A stretch of DNA of 49,216 nucleotides, from NCBI GenBank assembly GCA_035629025.1, contig DASPIU010000084.1, positions 1 to 49,216 of the forward strand. The letters run 5' to 3'. The number at the start of each line of letters is the position of its first letter. The first letter of the stretch is position 1. The position numbers and the translations under genes are program-made. The stretch comes from Stenotrophomonas_A sp035629025 (GTDB taxonomy: Bacteria > Pseudomonadota > Gammaproteobacteria > Xanthomonadales > Xanthomonadaceae). This document shows, piece by piece, positions 33,822 through 42,215 of the stretch. A model generated the notes under the pieces. It was not told where the DNA came from, searched no databases, and saw only the letters and a program-made list of their open reading frames with translations.

Positions 33822-34375
33822 GGCTGCTGTTCCTCGCGTTCGCGCGCTGCCGTGCTCGAGTGTTGCGGGCGCGGTGTTGGCGTCGGGGCCGGTTTCGTTG
33901 CCGGCGTGGGCGGCGTTCCGGTGTCCGCCTCGTCCTCGTCGTCGTGTTCGTCGAACAGACCCAGGCGACTGAGCTGGCGGCGGGTAGCGTGCATGCCGGT
34001 ATGGTCGAAGAAGTGCGACACGCGCCAGACCGCCACGCCGGTCACCACCAGGCTGACCAGCGCGGTGAAGAACAGCGACTGGAACCAGGTCAGGCCCAGC
34101 CGCTGCAGCAGGGCGATGATCGCGCCGGTCAGCAGCAGCCACGACGAGGCGCCAAACACGATGGCCGCGCCGGTCCAGGCCAGGGCGCGGCCAAACGCGC
34201 TACGGGCCAGCGCCAGATCGGCCGAGATCAGGCGGCGCAGGGCGCGGCCGGTGTCGCGTGCCGAGCCGAGCGTGGCGCGGCCGGCCGCGTTGACCTGGCG
34301 CAGGCTCTCTTCCAGCCCCGGCGGCGTGGCCTCGGGGACCGGAGCGCCTTCCGGTGGCGGAGTCGCGTCGCTCAC
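33818..34375 (-). CDS. YqjE/DUF1469-type membrane protein (holin-X superfamily)
   Basis: A 185-residue protein with a Pro-rich start, an amphipathic stretch, and two helices at about 67-90 and 98-116 (WTGAAIVFGASSWLLLTGAIIALL and the next). Databases often label such proteins 'phage holin family', but gene context (between a DUF883 protein and another small membrane protein) fits the cellular YqjD-YqjE-YqjK type. The tail is acidic then Pro/Thr-rich. Confidence 0.8.
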   Translation of the reverse strand: MSDATPPPEGAPVPEATPPGLEESLRQVNAAGRATLGSARDTGRALRRLISADLALARSAFGRALAWTGAAIVFGASSWLLLTGAIIALLQRLGLTWFQSLFFTALVSLVVTGVAVWRVSHFFDHTGMHATRRQLSRLGLFDEHDDEDEADTGTPPTPATKPAPTPTPRPQHSSTAAREREEQQP

Positions 34376-34384
34376 GCCGCGCGC

Positions 34385-34753
34385 TTAGCGGTCGCCGCCG
34401 CTGCGCGCGAGCTTGGCAATGACCCAGCCAGCGGCAAAGGCCACGCCGAACGAAGCCAGCGGGCGTTCGCGGATGAGTTCCGAGGCGCTGTCGAGCAGAT
34501 CGCGGCCCTTGTCCATCAGCGCGTCCATCTGTTCCTTGGCCGCCGCACCGCCGACTTCCGCAGCGGCCAGGCCCGACAGCGCACTGTCGCTGAGCTCGGA
34601 CTTGACGGTGGCCTTGCCCAGGCGCAGTTCGTCGCCGGCGGCGGTGGCCGCGCTGCGCACGGCATCGCTGGCGGCGGATGCGGCGGACTTGAGATGGCCA
34701 CCGGCTTCGCTGAGGTTGCCCTTGAGCTGGTCGGTATTGGTCGGAACGCTCAT
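34385..34753 (-). CDS. DUF883 family protein (ElaB/YqjD type)
   Basis: A 122-residue protein: a long amphipathic helical region (DQLKGNLSEAGGHLKSAASAAS and on) followed by the C-terminal membrane anchor PLASFGVAFAAGWVIAKLARSGG. ElaB/YqjD proteins bind ribosomes and anchor them to the inner membrane in stationary phase in E. coli. AAGGAG 6 nt before ATG 34753 sets the start. First gene of a three-gene operon. The 164-bp gap upstream, to the protease stop, has an imperfect CTCCGC/GCGGAG hairpin at 34775-34792 in the leader. Confidence 0.85.
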   Translation of the reverse strand: MSVPTNTDQLKGNLSEAGGHLKSAASAASDAVRSAATAAGDELRLGKATVKSELSDSALSGLAAAEVGGAAAKEQMDALMDKGRDLLDSASELIRERPLASFGVAFAAGWVIAKLARSGGDR

Positions 34754-34917
34754 CGTGATCTCCTTGGGGTCGGCCTCCGCTAAGGGGCGGAGAGGGGAGA
34801 CTAGCAATATCATCGCCCTGGTGTAGGCCATGTGTGAGCAGCAACGCGCGACGATGAGACGTTCATCGCCGCGCTGCCCGTTTACCCCCGCGCGGGATCA
34901 CCCGGCGCCGGCATCGA

Positions 34918-36357
34918 TCAGCGGATGAGCACCGTGTACTGCACATTGCGGCGCACGATGCTCAGCACAAGGCGCTGCGGCGGGCGGGCGAAGTTCGCGC
35001 GCCAGCCGGCCAGGTCGGAGAACTCGCCGGCAGAGGCGGCGACCACCACATCACCCGCGGCCAGCCCGTTCTGCGCGGCGCGGCTGCCGGGCTTGACCTC
35101 GCTGATCAGCACGCCGCTGACCCCGGCCTGGCGCAGCGACTCGGGCAGGTCGGTGAAGGTGGCGCCTTCCAGTCGCGGGTCCAGTGCGGCGCCGCCGGCT
35201 GCGCGCGCCTGTTCCTTGAGTACGGCGCGCAGCTGCAGCGCGCGGCCGTCGCGGCGCACGTCCAGGTTCACCGCGCTGCCCACCGGTTGCAGGCCCTCGT
35301 AGTTGTGCAGGGCTTCGGCGCTGTCCACGCGCTCGCCATTGGCGGCAACGATCACGTCGCCCGGCTGTACCCCGGCCGCCGCAGCGGCCGAACCCGGCAG
35401 CACCCGCGCCACCAGCGCGCCGCGCGCGCTCTCCAGGCCCAGGCCCTGGGCGATCTGCGCGGTCACGTTCTGGGTTTCCAGGCCCAGCGTGCCGCGGATC
35501 ACCACGCCGTTGTTCTTCAGCAGCTGCTCGACCACGCTGCGCGCCAGGTTCGAGGGAATGGCCAGGCCCAGGCCGATGTTGCCGGCCATGCTGCCCTGCG
35601 GGTTGAAGCTGGCCGTGTTGATGCCGACCAGCCGGCCCTGCAGGTCAACCAGTGCGCCGCCGGAATTGCCGGGGTTGATCGAGGCGTCGGTCTGGATGAA
35701 GTTCTGGTAGCCGAGCCCACGGATACCGCTGCGCCCGACCGCCGAGACAATGCCCGAGGTCACCGTCTGGGTGAAGCCGAAGGGATTGCCGATAGCGACG
35801 ACGAAATCGCCCACGCGCAGCTGCGAGCTGTCGGCCAACTGGATGGCGGTGAGCTTGTCGGCGGGGATGCGGATCAGCGCGATGTCGGTATCGGCGTCCG
35901 AGCCGAGGAATTCGGCCTTCACCGTGCGTCCGTCGGCCAGGGTCACCTGCACATCGTCGGCGTTCTCGATGACATGGTGGTTGGTCAGCACGTAGCCCTT
36001 GGCCGCGTCGATGATCACGCCCGAGCCCAGCGATTCGTTGATGCGCTCCTGCGGCACATCCGGAAACAGCCGGCGGAAGAACGGATCGCTGAAGAAGGGG
36101 TTGCGCACGCGCACCACCTGCTTGGTGTTGACGCTGACCACCGCGGGCATGGCCTGCTGCAGCATCGGTGCCAAGCTTGGCAGCGGCTGCCCGCCGAGCG
36201 ACGCCGGCAGCGCCGCCGCGGTCGGCACCAGGCTGGCGGCGGCCGGCATCGGCGTGGCATTGGCGCGGTTGTCCAGCCATTCGTGCAGGCCGGTGGCAGC
36301 GAAGCCGCCAAAGGCGGCGGCCAGGGACAGGGTCAGCAACATGGGCAGCGGGCGCAT
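34918..36357 (-). CDS. degQ: Periplasmic serine protease of the DegQ/HtrA family
   Basis: A 479-residue protease from ATG 36357. The N-terminal 20-25 residues form a signal peptide or anchor. The catalytic triad is H128 (TNHHVI), D158 (DTDIALI) and S232 (NPGNSGGAL). Two PDZ domains follow, at about 275-370 and 385-475. It degrades misfolded periplasmic proteins. The gene is divergent from the histone H1-like gene over 248 bp. A longer in-frame start 25 codons upstream is less likely because it would precede the signal peptide. Confidence 0.92.
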   Translation of the reverse strand: MRPLPMLLTLSLAAAFGGFAATGLHEWLDNRANATPMPAAASLVPTAAALPASLGGQPLPSLAPMLQQAMPAVVSVNTKQVVRVRNPFFSDPFFRRLFPDVPQERINESLGSGVIIDAAKGYVLTNHHVIENADDVQVTLADGRTVKAEFLGSDADTDIALIRIPADKLTAIQLADSSQLRVGDFVVAIGNPFGFTQTVTSGIVSAVGRSGIRGLGYQNFIQTDASINPGNSGGALVDLQGRLVGINTASFNPQGSMAGNIGLGLAIPSNLARSVVEQLLKNNGVVIRGTLGLETQNVTAQIAQGLGLESARGALVARVLPGSAAAAAGVQPGDVIVAANGERVDSAEALHNYEGLQPVGSAVNLDVRRDGRALQLRAVLKEQARAAGGAALDPRLEGATFTDLPESLRQAGVSGVLISEVKPGSRAAQNGLAAGDVVVAASAGEFSDLAGWRANFARPPQRLVLSIVRRNVQYTVLIR

Positions 36358-36485
36358 GCGGGTCGGCTTCCGGAAGGTCGTAACGAGGATCGCCCCGGCG
36401 GGGCAAGCTGAACAAGCCTGCGGCCTGCGCATTTAATGGCTGGTGAAAGCCCGGCCGCGCGGCGGACAAGCCCTCGCCGCGGCGT

Positions 36486-36515
36486 TTGACAGCCGCGGAG
36501 GGGCGGCGCTAGCGT
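36486..36515 (+). promoter_or_regulatory. Sigma-70 promoter of the histone H1-like gene
   Basis: TTGACA at 36486-36491 and TAGCGT at 36510-36515 are 18 bp apart. Transcription would start near 36522 and leave an 84-nt leader before the ATG at 36606. The perfect -35 and the spacing make this the strongest promoter seen in the window. Confidence 0.7.
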
Positions 36516-36605
36516 GCGCGCCAAGCCCCGGAGGTCGTGGCAGCGCTGCGGCGCGAGCCCGCTCCGGGCCCGGTTCCCAATGTAGCCGGCCCCCAGGAGG
36601 GCTCA

Positions 36606-37175
36606 ATGAGCAACGGTAATGGCGCATCGGCGACGGCCTCACAGGTCGCTGGCAACCTCAAGGAATCGGCGGCCCACCTGGGCGAGTCGATCGCGCAGAC
36701 CGCCAGCGAGGCGGTAGCCAGCGTGGAGAAGCTGGCCAAGAACGCGCGCAAGCAGGTCAGCGGCCGCGTCAGCAAGGCGCGCAAGGCGGTGGCCGGCAAG
36801 ACCGCCAAGGCTGGCAAGGCGGTGAGCAAGCGCATTGCCACGGCGAAGGCCAGGCTCGAAGCGGCCAGCGCCAGCGCCAAGGCCGAAGCCGCCGCGCTGC
36901 GCCGCAAGAAGGCCAGCAAGGCAGCAAAGAAGACCGCGACCAAGGCAGCGGCAAAGAAATCGGCCGCCACTCCGAAGGTTGCCAAGAAGAGTGCGGTCAA
37001 GAAGGTGGCGGCGCGCAAATCGGTGGCCAGGAAAGCCGTGGGCAGCAAGAGCGTGGCGAAGAAGGCAACCGCGAAGAAGACCACGGCGGGCAAGAGCGCC
37101 GCGGGTACGAGCGGAGCCAAGCGCGTGGCGACCAGGTCGCCGGCGCGCAAGACCGCGAAGAAGGCGGCGCGCTAA
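36606..37175 (+). CDS. Histone H1-like Lys/Ala-rich nucleoid protein
   Basis: A 189-residue very basic protein. The first 50 residues are a helical region (AGNLKESAAHLGESIAQTASEAVASVEKL). The rest is built of short degenerate KKAxxK and AKKS units like AlgP and eukaryotic H1 tails, so it should bind DNA without strong sequence preference. GGAGGG 6 nt before the ATG is the ribosome binding site. It has its own promoter and terminator. The exact repeat number may vary between strains because the DNA is low in complexity. Confidence 0.85.
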   Translation: MSNGNGASATASQVAGNLKESAAHLGESIAQTASEAVASVEKLAKNARKQVSGRVSKARKAVAGKTAKAGKAVSKRIATAKARLEAASASAKAEAAALRRKKASKAAKKTATKAAAKKSAATPKVAKKSAVKKVAARKSVARKAVGSKSVAKKATAKKTTAGKSAAGTSGAKRVATRSPARKTAKKAAR

Positions 37176-37178
37176 AGG

Positions 37179-37207
37179 AAAGGGCGGGGGAACACCCCGC
37201 CCTTTCT
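37179..37207 (+). terminator. Rho-independent terminator after the H1-like gene
   Basis: AAAGGGCGGGG-GAACA-CCCCGCCCTTT is a perfect 11-bp stem with a 5-nt loop, followed by CTT. It begins 3 nt after the stop and may also stop transcripts from putA coming the other way. Confidence 0.9.
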
Positions 37208-37258
37208 TGCCCGCCTTTTCTTCATGGCCAGGGCAGCACGCGGCTCAGCCGCGTGCCC

Positions 37259-40200
37259 TCAGTCCCCCAGCGTCAGCAGCGAGGCATTGCCACCGGCGGC
37301 GGTGGTGTTGACCGTCACCACCTTCTCGGTGGCAAAGCGCAGCAGGTAGTGCGGGCCGCCCGCTTTCGGGCCGGTGCCCGACAGGCCCTGGCCGCCGAAC
37401 GGCTGCACGCCGACCACCGCGCCGATCTGGTTGCGGTTGACGTAGACGTTGCCGACGCTGACGCGCGAGGCAATGCGCTCGATGGTCTCGTCGATGCGCG
37501 AATGCACGCCCAGGGTCAGGCCGTAGCCGGTGGCATTGATCTGATCGATCACCGCGTCGAGTTGGTCAGCCCGCCAGCGGATCACGTGCAGGACCGGGCC
37601 GAACACCTCGCGCTGCAACTGCGCCAGCGACTTCAGCTCATACGCGCGCGGCGCGAAGAAGCTGCCGTGGGTGACCGACTCGCCCGCTGGCGCCACCGCG
37701 ATCAGGCGCGCTTCGGCGTCCATGCGCCGGGCATGCGCTTCCAGCACCTGCAGCGCATCGGCGTCGATCACCGGGCCGACATCGGTGCACAGCAGGCCGG
37801 GGTCGCCGACCTTCAGCTCGGCCATTGCGCCGGCCAGCATCGTCATCACCTTGTCGGCGATGTCGTCCTGCACGAACAGCACGCGCGCGGCCGAGCAGCG
37901 CTGGCCGGCGGAGATGAAGGCGCTGGCGATCGCATCCTTGACCACGGCTTCGGGCAGCGAGGACGAGTCGGCAATGAAGGCGTTCTGGCCGCCGGTCTCG
38001 GCAATCAGCACGCCGATGGCGGCATCGCGCGCGGCCATCGCGCGATTGATGGCGCGGGCGGTTTCGGTCGAGCCGGTGAAGGCCACGCCGGACACGCGCG
38101 GATCCTGGGTCAGCGCCGCGCCGACGGTGGCGCCGTCGCCGGGCAGGAACTGCAGCACCGCTTCGGGCACGCCGGCTTCGTGCAGCAGCTTCACCGCGTG
38201 GTAGCCGATCAGATTGGTCTGCTCGGCCGGCTTGGCGATGACGCTGTTGCCGGCGGCCAGGGCCGCGGCCACCTGGCCGAGGAAGATCGCCAACGGGAAG
38301 TTCCACGGGCTGATGCAGACGAAGACGCCGCGGCCGTGCAGCTGCAGCTCGTTGGATTCGCCGGTCGGCCCGGGCAGGCGCTCGGGCGCGCCGAACTGCG
38401 CGCGCCCCTGGCCGGCGTAGTAACGCAGGAAATCCACCGCCTCGCGCACTTCGGCCACGGCGTCGGGCAGGGTCTTGCCGGCTTCCTTGACGCACAGCGC
38501 CATGAACTCGGGCATGCGCGCTTCCAGCAGGTCGGCGGCATGTTCGAGGATGGTCGCGCGACTGGCCGCCGGCGTGCGGTTCCAGGCCGGCTGCGCGGCC
38601 ACTGCATTGGTCAGTGCCTTGTCCACGGTCGCCGTGTCGGCCGGCTGCCAGTGGCCGACGGTCTGGCGGCGGTCGGCCGGCGAGGTCACCGCCAGCGCGT
38701 CGCTGGCAATCACCGCGCCCGGCACCAGCGGCGCGGCCTTCCACGGCTTGATCGCGGCGTTGAGCTGCTCTGCGAGCTGGCGCAGTTCCTGGTCGTTGGC
38801 GAGGTTGGCGCCCATGGAGTTCTTCCTGTTCTGGTTCTGGCTGCGTAGCAGGTCGGCCGGCAGCGGGATTTTCGGATGCGGGATGGAGGCGAACGAGGAC
38901 ACGGCTTCGACCGGATCGCGGATCAGGTCCTCGATGGCGACCTTCTCGTCGGTGATGCGGTTGACGAAGCTGGAGTTGGCGCCGTTCTCGAGCAGGCGGC
39001 GCACCAGATACGGCAGCAGGTCCTCGTGCGAGCCGACCGGCGCATACACGCGGCACGGCAGGCCGAGACGGTCCGCCGGGACCACCTCGGCATACAGGTC
39101 ATCGCCCATGCCGTGCAGCTTCTGGTGCTCGTAGGCGCGGCCCTGGCCGACGTTGGCGGCAATCGTGCGGATCGCGGCAATGGTGTGCGCGTTGTGCGTG
39201 GCGAACATGGGATAGATCGCATCGGCATGGCCGAACAGGCGCTTGGCACAGGCCAGGTACGACACGTCGGTGTTCTGCTTGCGGGTGAACACCGGGTAGC
39301 CGGCGAGGCCGTCGATCTGCGCGCGCTTGATCTCCGCGTCCCAGTAGGCGCCCTTGACCAGCCGCACCTGCATGCGCCGGCCGCTGCGCCGGGCGAGGTC
39401 GGCGAGGTAGTCGATCGTGTAGGGGGTGCGCTTCTGGTAGGCCTGCACGACCACGCCGAAGCCGTGCCAGCCGGCGAGCGAGGCGTCGCTGAACACGCGC
39501 TCGATGATGTCCAGCGACAGCTCCAGGCGGTCGGCCTCTTCGGCGTCGACGGTGCAGCCGATACCGTAGGACTTGGCCAGCTGCGCCAGTTCCAGCACGC
39601 CGGGCACCAGATCGCGCAGCACGCGCTCGCGCTTGGCGTGCTCATAACGCGGGTACAGCGCCGACAGCTTGATCGAGATGCCCGGTGCCTGGGTCACGTC
39701 GCCGTCAACCTTGCCGCCACGGCGTACGTGGTCGCCGCCGATGGCGTGGATCGCGCGGCGGTAGTCTTCCAGGTAGCGCAGCGCGTCCTTCATGGTCAGC
39801 GCGCCTTCGCCGAGCATATCGAAGGAATAGCGGTAGCTGGCGTTGTCGCCCTTGTGCGAGCGCGCCAGCGCCTCGTCGATGGTGCGGCCCATCACGAACT
39901 GGTGGCCCATGATCTTCATCGCCTGGCGCACGGCCAAGCGGATCACCGGCTCGCCGACGCGGCCGATCAGGCGCTTGAACGCGCCGGGGGCGTCGGCGCG
40001 GGTCAGGTCGTTGAGCTGCACGATGCGGCCGGTGAGCATCAGGCCCCAGGTGGAGGCGTTGACCAGCACCGAGTCGCTGCCACCCAGGTGCTTGTGCCAG
40101 TCGGCATCGCCGAGCTTGTCGCGGATCAGCTTGTCGGCCGTTTCCTGGTCGGGGATGCGCAGCAGCGCTTCGGCCACGCACATCAGCAGCACGCCTTCCT

Positions 40201-40468
40201 CGCTGCCGAGATCGTACTGGCGCATGAAGGCTTCGATGGCGCCCTGGTCCTGGGCGCGGGCGCGCACGCGGGTGACCAAGTCCGCGGCCAGCGCCTGCAC
40301 CTTGGCCTGTTCGGCAGCGGGCAGACGGGCCTGCTCAAGCAGCTCGCGCACGTGCTCGGTCTCGTCCTTGAGCCAGGCGGCAGTGATGGCGGCGCGCAAT
40401 GCGCCCGGCGCTGGTGGCAGGTCCGGGGCAAGCAAGGGGGTCGGGGTGGGGTCGGGCTGGGCGCTCAT
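37259..40468 (-). CDS. putA: Bifunctional proline dehydrogenase / glutamate semialdehyde dehydrogenase
   Basis: A 1069-residue flavoenzyme that oxidises proline to glutamate. The FAD-linked proline dehydrogenase barrel spans about residues 150-490 (SIKLSALYPRYEHAKRER and VKGAYWD are typical). The NAD-linked aldehyde dehydrogenase domain spans about 560-1040, with catalytic E824 (AETGGQN) and C858 (AGQRCSAAR). It lacks the N-terminal ribbon-helix-helix domain of E. coli PutA (1320 residues), so it cannot repress its own gene in that way. The 260-bp gap to the DUF2244 gene holds no further gene. Confidence 0.95.
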   Translation of the reverse strand: MSAQPDPTPTPLLAPDLPPAPGALRAAITAAWLKDETEHVRELLEQARLPAAEQAKVQALAADLVTRVRARAQDQGAIEAFMRQYDLGSEEGVLLMCVAEALLRIPDQETADKLIRDKLGDADWHKHLGGSDSVLVNASTWGLMLTGRIVQLNDLTRADAPGAFKRLIGRVGEPVIRLAVRQAMKIMGHQFVMGRTIDEALARSHKGDNASYRYSFDMLGEGALTMKDALRYLEDYRRAIHAIGGDHVRRGGKVDGDVTQAPGISIKLSALYPRYEHAKRERVLRDLVPGVLELAQLAKSYGIGCTVDAEEADRLELSLDIIERVFSDASLAGWHGFGVVVQAYQKRTPYTIDYLADLARRSGRRMQVRLVKGAYWDAEIKRAQIDGLAGYPVFTRKQNTDVSYLACAKRLFGHADAIYPMFATHNAHTIAAIRTIAANVGQGRAYEHQKLHGMGDDLYAEVVPADRLGLPCRVYAPVGSHEDLLPYLVRRLLENGANSSFVNRITDEKVAIEDLIRDPVEAVSSFASIPHPKIPLPADLLRSQNQNRKNSMGANLANDQELRQLAEQLNAAIKPWKAAPLVPGAVIASDALAVTSPADRRQTVGHWQPADTATVDKALTNAVAAQPAWNRTPAASRATILEHAADLLEARMPEFMALCVKEAGKTLPDAVAEVREAVDFLRYYAGQGRAQFGAPERLPGPTGESNELQLHGRGVFVCISPWNFPLAIFLGQVAAALAAGNSVIAKPAEQTNLIGYHAVKLLHEAGVPEAVLQFLPGDGATVGAALTQDPRVSGVAFTGSTETARAINRAMAARDAAIGVLIAETGGQNAFIADSSSLPEAVVKDAIASAFISAGQRCSAARVLFVQDDIADKVMTMLAGAMAELKVGDPGLLCTDVGPVIDADALQVLEAHARRMDAEARLIAVAPAGESVTHGSFFAPRAYELKSLAQLQREVFGPVLHVIRWRADQLDAVIDQINATGYGLTLGVHSRIDETIERIASRVSVGNVYVNRNQIGAVVGVQPFGGQGLSGTGPKAGGPHYLLRFATEKVVTVNTTAAGGNASLLTLGD

Positions 40469-40728
40469 GGCATCGGCTAAACGGTAAAGAGTGTCGCCAT
40501 TCTAGGTGTGGGGCCGGCCGCGGACTTGAAGGGAAACGGCAGCCAGGGCGCCGTTTTCTGCATGGCGAGGCGGCTTGCCCGCCTTCGCTGCGGCGGAGGA
40601 AATCGTTGATTTGCAGGGGCTTTCTGGTTGCAGTGCAGCATGACGCGGGTGCCCGCAGTGCTTGCCGGCTTCGCGCGGGCAGGGCTACCATCGAACCGTT
40701 CTCCGCGGCTATGGAGTACGGTCGCGAC

Positions 40729-41205
40729 ATGATCGAAGTGTTGCCGTCCAGCGCCAATGGTCCGGCCATGCAGCTCACGCTGCGGCCGCCGCGGGCGATG
40801 ACGGCCCGGCAATTCATCGTGTTGTTTGCCGCGCTGGCGGGGTTGATGTGGCTGGCAGCCGGCCTGGGGTGGTGGGCAGGAAACGTGTTTGCGCCGGCCT
40901 TCGCGCTGCTGCATAGCGCGCTGGTGGCGGTGGCGCTGCGCCAGTTGTGGCGTAGCGGTGAACGCGAAGAAGCGATCCGGGTGGGGCCGGCCGCAGTACA
41001 GGTCTTCCCTCGTCCGGATTCGCCGCCCGTGTTCCAGGCGCATCCGCACTGGGTGCGGCTCCAGGTAGGGGATGATGACAGAGTGTGGCTGGCGAGCAGT
41101 GGCAAGCAGGTCGAGGTAGGCAGCTTCCTCGGTCCGGCCGAACGACTGCAGCTGGTGGAAAAACTGCAAGGCTTGCTCGCGGCCAGCGATGGCCGCAACC
41201 GATGA
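40729..41205 (+). CDS. DUF2244 membrane protein heading the cox cluster
   Basis: A 158-residue protein with two close membrane helices (about 28-66, a helix-turn-helix hairpin) and a soluble beta-rich C-terminal domain that opens with REEAIRVGPAAVQVFP-type sequence. DUF2244 genes are often next to cytochrome oxidase genes. ATG 40729 is preferred by comparison with the family start (MIEV); ATG 40711 is an alternative. TACCAT at 40685-40690 may be the -10 box. It is 30 bp before coxB. Confidence 0.8.
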   Translation: MIEVLPSSANGPAMQLTLRPPRAMTARQFIVLFAALAGLMWLAAGLGWWAGNVFAPAFALLHSALVAVALRQLWRSGEREEAIRVGPAAVQVFPRPDSPPVFQAHPHWVRLQVGDDDRVWLASSGKQVEVGSFLGPAERLQLVEKLQGLLAASDGRNR

Positions 41206-41235
41206 CGCCCAACCGATGACGCAAGGGTCTAGGCA

Positions 41236-42174
41236 ATGAAGCAAAGCAACAGTGGTCGCAGTAGGGCGTGGTACCGGGGAATGCTTGCATTGGCGGCCTG
41301 GCTGGCCATGCCGCTGGCCTGGGCGCAATCGGCCGATCCCAAGCCGTGGCAACTCAACATGGGGCGTGGCGTGACGCACACCGCGCGCATGGCCTACGAG
41401 GCGCACATGGTGGCGCTGTGGGTCTGCGTGGTGATCGGCCTGATCGTCTTCGGTGCGATGGGCTACGCCATGTTCGCCTTCCGCAAGTCACGGGGCGCGG
41501 TGGCTGCGCAGTTCAGCCACAACACCAAGGCCGAGATCGTGTGGACGGTCATCCCGGTCCTGATCCTGATCGTGATGGCCTGGCCCGCCACGGCCAAGCT
41601 GATCGCCATGTACGACATGCGCGAATCGGAAATGACGGTCAAGGTCACCGGCTACCAGTGGATGTGGAAGTACGAGTACCTGGGCGAGAACGTGAGCTTC
41701 ACCAGCCGCCTGGACCGCAACTCCGACTCGGTGCGGCAGAGCCACCAGGTGCCCACCGCCGCCAGCAACCCGCATTACCTGCTGGACGTGGACAACCGTC
41801 TGGTGCTGCCGGTGGACACCAAGATCCGCTTCGTCATCACCTCCGACGACGTGATCCACGCCTGGTGGGTGCCGGCGCTGGGCTGGAAGCAGGACGCGGT
41901 GCCCGGTTTCATCAACGAAGCCTGGACCAACATCGAAAAGCCCGGCGTCTACCGCGGCCAGTGCGCCGAACTGTGCGGCAAGGACCACGGCTTCATGCCG
42001 ATCGTGGTCGAGGCACTGCCCAAGGACGAGTTCAAGCGCTGGCTGGCCTCGCGCAAGCCGGCGCCGGCTGAAGCGGCACCAGCGGCTCCGGCCGCGGCGC
42101 CTGCTGCGCCGGCCACGCCGGCGCAAGCGCCAGCCGCCGCGCCGGCCAACCCGCCCCAGCCCGCCGCCGGCTGA
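41236..42174 (+). CDS. coxB: Cytochrome c oxidase subunit II
   Basis: A 312-residue protein with a signal peptide (about 1-30), two membrane helices (about 56-80 and 100-122) and the periplasmic CuA domain. The CuA ligands are H208, C243, E245, C247, H251 and M254, all present. It takes electrons from cytochrome c. The C-terminal 45 residues are Ala/Pro-rich with no cytochrome c domain, so it belongs to a plain aa3-type oxidase rather than caa3. Confidence 0.96.
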   Translation: MKQSNSGRSRAWYRGMLALAAWLAMPLAWAQSADPKPWQLNMGRGVTHTARMAYEAHMVALWVCVVIGLIVFGAMGYAMFAFRKSRGAVAAQFSHNTKAEIVWTVIPVLILIVMAWPATAKLIAMYDMRESEMTVKVTGYQWMWKYEYLGENVSFTSRLDRNSDSVRQSHQVPTAASNPHYLLDVDNRLVLPVDTKIRFVITSDDVIHAWWVPALGWKQDAVPGFINEAWTNIEKPGVYRGQCAELCGKDHGFMPIVVEALPKDEFKRWLASRKPAPAEAAPAAPAAAPAAPATPAQAPAAAPANPPQPAAG

Positions 42175-42215
42175 TCCGCACTTCACGCTCCGATTCGCAG
42201 AGGTAGTCCATCGTC

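Noticed and set aside
33818..34375. 'Phage holin' resemblance taken as prophage evidence
   Set aside because: The protein belongs with DUF1469/YqjE-type cellular membrane proteins and sits in a DUF883 operon; no other phage gene is near.
36606..37175. KKA repeats considered as a CRISPR-like or satellite array
   Set aside because: The repeats are degenerate codons of one basic protein in a single frame, with no unique spacers.
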